7,884 nucleotides of DNA, taken from positions 1 through 7,884 of the forward strand of contig JASLGD010000205.1 of NCBI GenBank assembly GCA_030150305.1, given 5' to 3'. This DNA comes from Caldimonas sp. (GTDB lineage: Bacteria; Pseudomonadota; Gammaproteobacteria; Burkholderiales; Burkholderiaceae_C). The notes under the pieces are model-generated. The model saw only the letters and a list, made by a program, of their open reading frames with translations, was not told where the DNA came from and did no database searches. This document shows, piece after piece, positions 1-7,884 of this stretch. Position 1 is the first letter of the stretch; each line of letters starts with the position of its first letter. The translations under genes and the position numbers were made by a program.

Positions 1-43
1 GGCCGCGGGGCGGTCGCTGCGGCGCGGCGATCGCCCCGCGGCC
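1..43. repeat. Long GC-rich inverted repeat (hairpin) upstream of mdh
   Basis: Bases 1-12 and 32-43 are perfect reverse complements (GGCCGCGGGGCG / CGCCCCGCGGCC). Pairing continues inward through 13-20 with 24-31, with two G-T wobbles, leaving a loop of about 3 bases. As RNA this would be a stem of about 20 bp. No T-run follows, so it is not a classical intrinsic terminator. It could end an upstream transcript with Rho, protect a 3' end, or be a dispersed palindromic repeat. The window starts at its first base, so the stem may extend further left. Confidence 0.7.
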
Positions 44-68
44 GAGCGGACGCCGCAGCCGGCTGGCC

Positions 69-74
69 TACACT
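69..74 (+). promoter_or_regulatory. Candidate -10 box for mdh (TACACT)
   Basis: TACACT matches the sigma70 -10 consensus at 4 of 6 positions and stands in a less GC-rich patch between the upstream hairpin and mdh. It would start transcription near base 81, giving a leader of about 60 nt. No good -35 hexamer is visible at the usual distance, so this is a weak call. Confidence 0.3.
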
Positions 75-141
75 GCAAAGGTCCTCCTCGGCACCGCGCC
101 GCGAGCCGACTTTCTTCGCCAATTCGCTCCGGAGAACCACC

Positions 142-1125
142 ATGAAGTCCCCCGTCCGCGTCGCGGTCACCGGCGCCGCCGGCCAGATCGGCTATGCCCT
201 GCTCTTTCGCATCGCCTCGGGCGAGATGCTCGGCAAGGACCAGCCCGTCGTGCTCCAGCTGCTCGAGATTCCCGACGAGAAGGCGCAGAAGGCGCTCAAG
301 GGCGTGATGATGGAGCTCGACGACTGCGCGTTCCCGCTGCTCGCCGGCATGAGCGCGCACGGCGACCCGAACACCGCGTTCAAGGACGCCGACTACGCGC
401 TCCTCGTCGGCGCGCGTCCGCGCGGGCCGGGGATGGAGCGCAAGGACCTCCTCTCGGCGAACGCGCAGATCTTCACCGCGCAGGGCAAGGCGCTGAACGC
501 GGTCGCGTCGCGCAGCGTCAAGGTGCTCGTCGTCGGCAATCCGGCGAACACGAACGCCTGGATCGCGATGAAGAGCGCTCCCGACCTGCCGCGCCGCAAC
601 TTCACCGCGATGCTTCGCCTCGATCACAACCGCGCCGCGAGCCAGCTCGCCGCCAAGATCGGCAAGCCGGTCGCAGCGCTCGAGAAGGTCGCGGTCTGGG
701 GCAACCATTCGCCGACGATGTATGCGGACTACCGCTTCGCGACCGTCGACGGCAAGTCGGTGAAGGACATGATCAACGACGACGCCTGGAACCGCGACGT
801 CTTCCTGCCGACCGTCGGCAAGCGCGGCGCGGCGATCATCGAGGCGCGCGGGCTGTCGTCGGCGGCGTCGGCAGCGAATGCGGCGATCGATCACGTGCGC
901 GACTGGGTGCTCGGCACGAACGGCCGCTGGGTCACGATGGGCCTGCCGTCCGACGGCCAGTACGGCATCCCGAAGGACACGATGTTCGGCTTCCCGGTGA
1001 CGACTTCCGGCGGCGAGTACAAGGTCGTCGAAGGCCTGCCGATCGACGCCTTCAGCCAGCAGCGCATCGACGCGACGCTGAAGGAGCTGCAGGAAGAGCA
1101 GGACGGCGTGCGACAGCTCGTCTGA
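142..1125 (+). CDS. mdh: Malate dehydrogenase (NAD-dependent)
   Basis: Cytoplasmic TCA-cycle enzyme that interconverts malate and oxaloacetate with NAD+/NADH. The 327-residue product has the usual length for the LDH/MDH family group that lacks the E. coli-type short form. Visible signatures, in order, are the Rossmann nucleotide loop GAAGQIG (residues 11-17), acidic Glu42 at the end of the second strand (adenosine ribose binding, NAD preference), the mobile substrate loop with Arg94 and Arg100 in PRGPGMERKDLL, NPAN (133-136), LDHNR with catalytic Asp161 and Arg164, and catalytic His189 in WGNHSPT. The ATG is supported by GGAGA at 131-135, six bases upstream. The next gene begins 137 bp downstream; a 6-bp stem (1126-1131 with 1140-1145) directly follows the stop but has no T-run. 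The gene looks intact. What lies upstream of the window is unknown. Confidence 0.97.
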   Translation: MKSPVRVAVTGAAGQIGYALLFRIASGEMLGKDQPVVLQLLEIPDEKAQKALKGVMMELDDCAFPLLAGMSAHGDPNTAFKDADYALLVGARPRGPGMERKDLLSANAQIFTAQGKALNAVASRSVKVLVVGNPANTNAWIAMKSAPDLPRRNFTAMLRLDHNRAASQLAAKIGKPVAALEKVAVWGNHSPTMYADYRFATVDGKSVKDMINDDAWNRDVFLPTVGKRGAAIIEARGLSSAASAANAAIDHVRDWVLGTNGRWVTMGLPSDGQYGIPKDTMFGFPVTTSGGEYKVVEGLPIDAFSQQRIDATLKELQEEQDGVRQLV

Positions 1126-1262
1126 GCCGTCGCGCGCATGACGGCGTCGCGCACGCGTGACGCAGTTCCCGCGTCCGCGGTAACCGCCGGTAAAGCGGGC
1201 GCCGCGCGCGCGACGCTCGACGACAATCGCCGCGACCGTTTCCCGCTGAAAGGCCAGATGCC

Positions 1263-1823
1263 ATGCCCAAGCAATTTCGCTGCGCGCCGATCGTCGCCGC
1301 GCTGATCGCCTCCGCCCTCGCCGCCGCTCCCGCCGTTGCCGCCGACCGCATCAAGCAGCCGGGCAAATCGACCGCGAAAACAGCGCCCGCTAAGCAGCCT
1401 GCGTTCACGGTCGCCGACGCGACGCCCGACCAGGTGAAGGCCGCAGAGCTCGTCTTCTACGGCTCGTACGACTGCGAGTTCAGCCAGAACGTCAGCGTCG
1501 AGCAGAGCAGCAAGCACCCGGCGTACGCCGATGTCAAGTTCGGCCGCACGAGCTGGCTGATGAAGCCCGTGCTGTCGTCGACCGGAGCGATCCGGCTCGA
1601 GGACGTGCACGGGCAGACGCTGATGGTGCAGATCGCGAGCAAGTCGATGCTGCTCGACGTCAAGGCCGGCAAGCGTCTCGTCGACGATTGCGTCTCGCCG
1701 AAGCAGCGCGAGCTCGTCGCCGAGGCCAAGTCGGCGAAGGCGGCCGCCGAGGCGGCGCCCGTCAAGGCGGTCGTCGAGGCCGGCACCGCTGCCGGCACGG
1801 GGACGACGTCGGCGACGAAGTGA
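1263..1823 (+). CDS. Exported protein of unknown function, possible MliC-like domain
   Basis: I do not recognise a named family with certainty; similar exported proteins occur, to my recollection, in Burkholderiales. The 186-residue product has a clear Sec signal: a short basic start (MPKQFR), a hydrophobic core at 9-22 and an AVAA site giving cleavage near residue 26/27. There is no lipobox, so a soluble periplasmic protein is expected. A Lys/Pro/Ala-rich linker (28-50) precedes a compact domain (about 60-145) bounded by its only two mature cysteines, Cys71 in YDCEF and Cys143 in DDCVS, which could form a disulfide. Between them runs alternating polar/hydrophobic sequence with SSTGAIRLED at 105-114, resembling the pattern of MliC/PliC lysozyme inhibitors. 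The Ala/Lys-rich tail (148-186) is low complexity. The start is supported by GAAAGG at 1248-1253. A strong terminator follows 49 bp after the stop. Confidence 0.8.
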   Translation: MPKQFRCAPIVAALIASALAAAPAVAADRIKQPGKSTAKTAPAKQPAFTVADATPDQVKAAELVFYGSYDCEFSQNVSVEQSSKHPAYADVKFGRTSWLMKPVLSSTGAIRLEDVHGQTLMVQIASKSMLLDVKAGKRLVDDCVSPKQRELVAEAKSAKAAAEAAPVKAVVEAGTAAGTGTTSATK

Positions 1824-1842
1824 AGGGCGCGCGCGCCACCGA

Positions 1843-3246
1843 ATGACCACGCCTCGGCCTCGGGGCTGCACGAAGACCGCCGCCACCGGCGGTCTTTTTT
1901 TGACGATCTCGATCCGACGACGGCTGGCCGCGTCGGTCGCGCTCGCTTCGCTGGTGCTCGTCGCCTGCGGCGGCGCCAGCGTCGGCGGCACCGACGGCAG
2001 CCCCGGCGGGCCGCAACGCGGCACGCTCGTCGATCCACCGGTCAACGTCGCGACGTTCACCGAGACCGAGATCAACACCGCGACGGTGCGCAGCGGCCTG
2101 CTCGCGCAGAGCGGGGCGGCGCAGTGCGACGTCCGGATCGTCGCGCTCAACTACAACACCGTCGGTGCGAAGGGCGAGCCGACGAACGCGTCGGCTGCGC
2201 TGCTGGTGCCGACCGGGCCGGTCGGCTGCACCGCGACGGCGCCCCTCGTCGCCTACGCCAAGGGCACCGACGTGCGCCAGCCGCGCACGCTGGCGAGCGG
2301 CACCGACGACGAGACGTTCACGCTGATCGCGATGTTCGCCGCGCACGGCTATGCCGTCGTCGCGACGGACTACCTCGGCTACGCCAAGTCGGCGTACCCG
2401 TTCCATCCGTACCTGCACGCCGACTCGGAGGCGACCTCGCTGATCGACGCGATTCGCGCGGCGCGCAACGCCGCCGGCAGCGTCGGCCTCGCGCTGTCGG
2501 GCAAGGTGATGCTCACCGGCTACTCGCAGGGCGGCCACGCGTCGGCGGCGGCGCAGCGCGCGATCGAGCGCGACTACGGCAGCGAGTTCAACGTCGTCGC
2601 CGCGGCGCACATGGCCGGGCCGTACAACCTCTCGGGCGCGGTGAAGTCGCCGGTCGCGGTCGTCGGCGTCCAGTTCTTCGCGCCGTTCATGGTGACGTCG
2701 TACCAGAAGGTCTACGGCGACGTCTACGGCGACGTCAACACGATCTTCAAGGCGCCCTACGCGAGCTGGATCGAATCCCTGCTGCCCAGCCCGACGCTCG
2801 ACGACCGCTCGCTCGTCGCGACCGGCAAGCTGCCCGGCGCGCGCGCAGAGACGCCGACGCAGGCGCGCGACGAGCTGTTCCAGAGCGCGTTCATCATCGA
2901 TTCGCAGGCGCACGACACGAACGCGTTCTACCGCGACGCCGCGAGGAACGACCTGCTCGGCTGGTCGCCGAAGGCGAAGACGATGCTCTGCGGCGGCAGC
3001 GGCGACCCGAACGTTCCGACCAGCCTGCACCGCGACGTCCTCTACGACGACATGATCGCGCGCGGCGTCGCGACGGTGACGAAGGTCGACGTCGACGCGC
3101 AGATCCAGCAGGTCTATGCGCCGCTCGGCCTGCCGACCGATCCGTCGTCGTTCGCGTGGCTGCAGTACTACGGCAACTACCACGGCAGCTACCAGCCGCC
3201 GTTCTGCGAGAACGCGGCGCGCGCGCTGTTCGACACCGTGCGCTAG
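1843..3246 (+). CDS. Lipoprotein alpha/beta hydrolase, secretory-lipase type
   Basis: Predicted serine esterase or lipase of the alpha/beta-hydrolase fold, similar in layout to secretory lipases (Pfam LIP type); the substrate cannot be read from sequence. Numbered from the ATG at 1843 (467 residues), the nucleophile elbow is GYSQG with Ser228, the likely acid is Asp388 in GSGDPNVP, and the likely His is His447 in NYHGSY, close to the C-terminus as expected. Mature cysteines 95, 129, 383 and 455 could form disulfides. A lipobox LVAC puts the lipidated cysteine at 42; the +2 residue is Gly, so outer-membrane sorting is likely. The start is unsettled. ATG 1843 has only a distant GAAGGG and gives a 41-residue leader crossed by a terminator. 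TTG 1900 gives a more typical 22-residue leader (MTISIRRRLA...) but has no ribosome binding site. No other in-frame ATG precedes the lipobox. Confidence 0.88.
   Translation: MTTPRPRGCTKTAATGGLFLTISIRRRLAASVALASLVLVACGGASVGGTDGSPGGPQRGTLVDPPVNVATFTETEINTATVRSGLLAQSGAAQCDVRIVALNYNTVGAKGEPTNASAALLVPTGPVGCTATAPLVAYAKGTDVRQPRTLASGTDDETFTLIAMFAAHGYAVVATDYLGYAKSAYPFHPYLHADSEATSLIDAIRAARNAAGSVGLALSGKVMLTGYSQGGHASAAAQRAIERDYGSEFNVVAAAHMAGPYNLSGAVKSPVAVVGVQFFAPFMVTSYQKVYGDVYGDVNTIFKAPYASWIESLLPSPTLDDRSLVATGKLPGARAETPTQARDELFQSAFIIDSQAHDTNAFYRDAARNDLLGWSPKAKTMLCGGSGDPNVPTSLHRDVLYDDMIARGVATVTKVDVDAQIQQVYAPLGLPTDPSSFAWLQYYGNYHGSYQPPFCENAARALFDTVR
1873..1901 (+). terminator. Rho-independent terminator after the exported-protein gene
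   Basis: AAGACCGCC (1873-1881) pairs perfectly with GGCGGTCTT (1888-1896), and G1882-C1887 adds a tenth pair around a 4-base loop. The stem runs directly into seven consecutive T (1895-1901). This is a textbook intrinsic terminator for the gene ending at 1823. It overlaps the first codons of the downstream hydrolase frame if that gene starts at 1843, and its last T bases form part of the alternative TTG start at 1900. Confidence 0.9.
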
Positions 3247-3313
3247 CGCCTGGCCGACGGCTGGCGACGCGCAGCGGCCGCGTGGAATTCGCCGGCGTGG
3301 CCCCGCCCGATTC

Positions 3314-3319
3314 GATAAT
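3314..3319 (+). promoter_or_regulatory. Candidate -10 box for serC (GATAAT), leaderless
   Basis: GATAAT differs from the sigma70 -10 consensus TATAAT at one base and stands out in GC-rich surroundings. Transcription would start about seven bases after it, at or next to the A of the serC ATG (3326). No Shine-Dalgarno sequence lies between the box and the ATG, which fits a leaderless mRNA. No convincing -35 hexamer is visible 16-18 bp upstream. Confidence 0.45.
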
Positions 3320-3325
3320 CGCGGC

Positions 3326-4408
3326 ATGACGCGCCCCTACAACTTCAGCCCCGGTCCCGCCGCCCTCCCCGAACCCGTCCTTCGCCGCGCCGCCGAGGAG
3401 ATGCTCGACTGGCACGGCAGCGGCGTCTCGGTCATGGAGATGAGCCATCGCGGCAAGGAGTTCATGTCGATCTACGCGGCGGCGCTCGCAACGCTCCGCG
3501 ACCTCCTCGCGGTTCCCGACAACTACAAGATCCTCTTCCTGCAGGGCGGCGCGATCGGCGAGAACGCGATCGTTCCGATGAACCTGCTGCGCGGCAAGAC
3601 CAGCGCCGACTACGTCAACACCGGCGACTGGTCGAAGCGCTCGATCGCCGAGGCGGCGCGCTACTGCACCGTCAACGTCGCGGCGAGCGGCGAGGCCGGC
3701 GGCTTCACCGCGATCCCGCCGCAGCGCGAGTGGCGGCTCGATCCCGACGCCGCGTACGTCCACATCTGCTCGAACGAGACGATCATCGGCCTCGAGTACC
3801 ACTGGACGCCCGACACCGGCGCAGTCCCGCTCGTCGCCGACATGTCGTCGGACATCCTCTCGCGGCCGCTCGACATCGCGCGCTACGGGCTGATCTACGC
3901 CGGCGCGCAGAAGAACATCGGCCCGGCGGGCCTGACGATCGTGATCGTGCGCGACGACCTGCTCGGCGGCGCGCTGCCGATCACGCCGACGGCGTTCGAC
4001 TACACCGTGCAGGCGGCGAACGACTCGATGATCAACACGCCGCCGACGTACGCGATCTACATCGCCGGTCTCGTCTTCGAGTGGATCGCGGCGCAAGGCG
4101 GTCTCGCCGCGATGGCCGAGCGCAACCGCGCCAAGGCCGACCTGCTCTACGGCTGCCTCGACGCGAGCGGCTTTTACCGCACCCGCGTCGTTGCCGCCGA
4201 CCGCTCGCTGATGAACGTGGGCTTCCACCTTCCCGATCCGTCGCTCGACGCCGACTTTCTCGCCGGCGCCCGCGACGCCGGGCTGCTCGCGCTCAAGGGC
4301 CACCGCATCGTCGGCGGCATGCGCGCCTCGATCTACAACGCGATGCCGATCGAGGGAGTGCGCGCGCTCGTCGCCTACCTGCGCGACTTCGAGCGCCGCC
4401 GCGGCTGA
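3326..4408 (+). CDS. serC: Phosphoserine aminotransferase
   Basis: PLP-dependent class V aminotransferase that makes 3-phosphoserine from 3-phosphohydroxypyruvate and glutamate, the second step of serine synthesis; in many bacteria it also serves pyridoxal phosphate synthesis. The 360-residue product has the usual SerC length. It opens with the hallmark YNFSPGPAALP (residues 5-15). WHGSGVSVMEMSHRGKEF (29-46) holds conserved substrate-site residues, and FLQGGAIGENAIVPMN (71-86) forms part of the cofactor phosphate site. The PLP lysine is Lys196 in YAGAQKNIGPAG, followed by INTPPTYAIY (236-245), and it ends with GGMRASIYNA (330-339). The frame is open further upstream, but the residues before this ATG are out-of-frame hydrolase sequence, so 3326 is the start. 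The hydrolase ends 79 bp upstream. There is no Shine-Dalgarno sequence, and the -10-like box suggests a leaderless transcript. Confidence 0.96.
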   Translation: MTRPYNFSPGPAALPEPVLRRAAEEMLDWHGSGVSVMEMSHRGKEFMSIYAAALATLRDLLAVPDNYKILFLQGGAIGENAIVPMNLLRGKTSADYVNTGDWSKRSIAEAARYCTVNVAASGEAGGFTAIPPQREWRLDPDAAYVHICSNETIIGLEYHWTPDTGAVPLVADMSSDILSRPLDIARYGLIYAGAQKNIGPAGLTIVIVRDDLLGGALPITPTAFDYTVQAANDSMINTPPTYAIYIAGLVFEWIAAQGGLAAMAERNRAKADLLYGCLDASGFYRTRVVAADRSLMNVGFHLPDPSLDADFLAGARDAGLLALKGHRIVGGMRASIYNAMPIEGVRALVAYLRDFERRRG

Positions 4409-4416
4409 AGCCGCGG
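4399..4416 (+). other. Hairpin over the serC stop codon
   Basis: CCGCGGC (4399-4405) and GCCGCGG (4410-4416) form a perfect 7-bp stem with a TGAA loop that contains most of the TGA stop (4406-4408). It is GC-only with no T-run behind it. It may stabilise or end the serC transcript before the vapBC promoter, but it is not a standard intrinsic terminator. Confidence 0.4.
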
Positions 4417-4429
4417 TGCAGGCCCCGGG

Positions 4430-4458
4430 TTGAGTATGTCGGCTGAAGTATGTATACT
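4430..4458 (+). promoter_or_regulatory. Sigma70 promoter of vapBC
   Basis: TTGAGT (4430-4435) and TATACT (4453-4458) are separated by exactly 17 bp, with 4/6 and 5/6 matches to the -35 and -10 consensus. This is the best sigma70 promoter in the window and lies in its most AT-rich patch. Transcription would begin near 4465, about 22 nt before the vapB GTG. It may also supply vapC and, by read-through, acnA. Confidence 0.8.
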
Positions 4459-4460
4459 TC
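4445..4460. promoter_or_regulatory. Inverted repeat, probable VapB operator
   Basis: GAAGTAT (4445-4451) and ATACTTC (4454-4460) are perfect 7-bp inverted repeats around GT, and the right half covers the vapBC -10. GTATG also occurs at 4434-4438 and 4448-4452, with its complement CATAC at 4464-4468. TGTATAC (4451-4457) recurs as TGCATAC (4462-4468), eleven bases on. AbrB-type antitoxins usually bind such palindromes with their toxin to repress their own operon; that this site is bound is inference. Confidence 0.65.
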
Positions 4461-4476
4461 ATGCATACCTCACAGC

Positions 4477-4480
4477 GGAG
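4477..4480 (+). promoter_or_regulatory. Ribosome binding site that sets the vapB start
   Basis: GGAG lies six bases before GTG 4487. The in-frame upstream candidates (TTG 4430 and ATG 4436) fall inside or before the promoter hexamers and lie upstream of the predicted transcript start, so they cannot be used from this promoter. Confidence 0.75.
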
Positions 4481-4486
4481 CCAGCA

Positions 4487-4732
4487 GTGGAAGCGATCGT
4501 CGCCGAACGCGGGCAGATCACCCTGCCCAAGGCCGTCCGAGATGCGCTCGGGCTGGTCAAGGGCACGCAGCTCAAGGTCGAGCTCGAAGGCAGCCGCATC
4601 GTGCTGCGCAAGAACGTCGACGATGCGATCTCGCGGCTGCGCGGCCGCTTCAAGCTGCCCGCCGGCGTGACGACCGACGACGTCATGCGCGAGCTGCGCG
4701 GGCGCGCGCCGGGCGATCCGGTCGAGCCCTGA
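4487..4732 (+). CDS. vapB: VapB antitoxin, AbrB/SpoVT type
   Basis: Antitoxin of a type II toxin-antitoxin pair. It should bind and neutralise the VapC nuclease encoded next door and repress the shared promoter. From the GTG start the product has 81 residues. Residues 1-45 match the AbrB swapped-hairpin DNA-binding fold, with AERGQITLPKAVRDALGL (6-23), KGTQLKVELEG and SRIVLRK. The C-terminal part, RLRGRFKLPAGVTTDDVMRE (50-69), is the toxin-binding tail commonly seen on AbrB-type VapB proteins paired with PIN toxins. The GTG is chosen because GGAG lies six bases upstream and the promoter excludes earlier starts. vapC begins 10 bp after the stop, so the two are surely co-transcribed. Confidence 0.9.
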   Translation: MEAIVAERGQITLPKAVRDALGLVKGTQLKVELEGSRIVLRKNVDDAISRLRGRFKLPAGVTTDDVMRELRGRAPGDPVEP

Positions 4733-4742
4733 GCGTTCTTTC

Positions 4743-5168
4743 GTGATCGCGATCGACACGTCGGTGCTGATCGACCTGCTCGGCGGCGACGATGCGCGGG
4801 CCGACGCATCCGAGGCGAGCCTGCGCCGTGCGCTCGGCGAAGGGCCGGTCGTCGTCTGCGACGTCGTCGTCAGCGAGATCGTCGCCGGCCTCGGCTTCGG
4901 CGGCGAGCTGTTCGACGTCCTCGACGAGGCCGGCATCCGCTATTCGCCGACCGACGCGCGCGCCGCGGTGCGCGCCGGCGAGATGCAGCGGCGCTACAAG
5001 CAGCGCCTGAAGGCGGAGGGCCGCTCGCCCGTTTCGCCGCGCACCGTTCCCGACTTCCTGATCGGAGCGCACGCGCTGCTCCAGTGCAGCGCCCTGATCA
5101 CGCGCGACGCCGGTTTCTTCCGCGACTACTTCAAGGGGCTGAAGATCATCGTTCCCAAGCCCGCCTGA
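4743..5168 (+). CDS. vapC: VapC toxin, PIN-domain ribonuclease
   Basis: Predicted Mg2+-dependent RNase of the PIN family; VapC toxins typically cut tRNA or rRNA and stop translation when VapB is lost. The RNA target cannot be told from sequence. The 141-residue product is one PIN domain of normal length. The acidic metal-binding set is complete: Asp5 in MIAIDTSVLIDLL, Glu45 in VVVSEIVAGL, Asp104 in VPDFLIGAHAL and Asp122 in ITRDAGFF, which suggests an active toxin. It starts at GTG 4743, right at the start of the domain. The local Shine-Dalgarno sequence is poor (GAG at 4731-4733), so translation is probably coupled to vapB, which ends 10 bp upstream. acnA starts 34 bp after the stop, with no terminator between. 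Confidence 0.92.
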   Translation: MIAIDTSVLIDLLGGDDARADASEASLRRALGEGPVVVCDVVVSEIVAGLGFGGELFDVLDEAGIRYSPTDARAAVRAGEMQRRYKQRLKAEGRSPVSPRTVPDFLIGAHALLQCSALITRDAGFFRDYFKGLKIIVPKPA

Positions 5169-5202
5169 TCCGCCACGCCCATCGTTCAGAACAAGGATTG
5201 CG

Positions 5203-7884
<2,682 letters not shown>

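Noticed and set aside
1222..1227. GACAAT as a -10 box for the exported-protein gene
   Set aside because: It matches partly, but no -35 lies at a workable distance and I could not support a promoter call.
3276..3302. Possible terminator hairpin between the hydrolase gene and serC
   Set aside because: A 7-bp stem with one G-T wobble (3276-3282 with 3296-3302) can be drawn, but the loop is large, no T-run follows, and such stems are common by chance at this GC content.
3116..3325. Upstream in-frame extension of serC by 70 codons
   Set aside because: The extra residues are an out-of-frame reading of the hydrolase 3' end; SerC begins with the conserved YNFSPGP right after ATG 3326 and has normal length from there.
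2124..3329. Second + strand open frame inside the hydrolase gene
   Set aside because: The product is almost entirely Arg, Ala, Asp and Gly, and the other frame has a full catalytic triad and lipobox.
4430..4486. Longer vapB starting at TTG 4430 or ATG 4436
   Set aside because: These bases contain the -35, the -10 and the operator, upstream of the predicted transcript start, and GTG 4487 has a well-placed GGAG.
1762..4936. Overlapping long antisense frames opposite the hydrolase, serC and vapBC (1762-3327 and 2894-4936)
   Set aside because: They cross several real genes, have Arg-rich low-complexity products and no start signals or motifs; they are high-GC shadows.

Overview
The window (about 70% G+C by eye) looks like chromosome of a high-GC betaproteobacterium, most likely of the order Burkholderiales. 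This rests on remembered family resemblance, not a search: the AcnA N-terminus and Fe-S region, SerC and MDH all read like Burkholderiales proteins. All seven genes lie on the + strand.

Layout. Bases 1-141 hold a very long GC-rich hairpin (1-43), a weak promoter candidate and a good ribosome binding site. Malate dehydrogenase (mdh, 142-1125) follows. Next comes a small exported protein of unknown function (1263-1823) that has two cysteines in its mature part and a possible MliC-like pattern. A canonical intrinsic terminator (1873-1901) ends that gene but overlaps the 5' end of the next one, a predicted lipoprotein alpha/beta hydrolase of the secretory-lipase type (1843-3246). serC (3326-4408) comes next and has a -10-like box placed so that its mRNA would be leaderless. 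A compact type II toxin-antitoxin pair, vapB (GTG start at 4487) and vapC (4743-5168), sits behind a well-formed sigma70 promoter whose -10 is covered by a perfect inverted repeat. Only 34 bp after vapC, aconitase acnA (5203 to the window end) begins; it is open through the right edge and lacks roughly its last 85 residues.

How the genes work together. mdh and acnA encode TCA-cycle enzymes and serC a step of serine (and, in many bacteria, pyridoxal phosphate) synthesis, so this is a central-metabolism neighbourhood. The exported protein, the lipoprotein hydrolase and the VapBC pair look like accessory genes set among the housekeeping ones. I see no CRISPR array, insertion sequence, tRNA, rRNA or phage gene, and no convincing new multi-gene system. 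The points most worth checking are the VapBC promoter, which may feed acnA; the terminator inside the hydrolase start region; the leaderless serC; the enlarged linker in AcnA; and the possible MliC-like fold.
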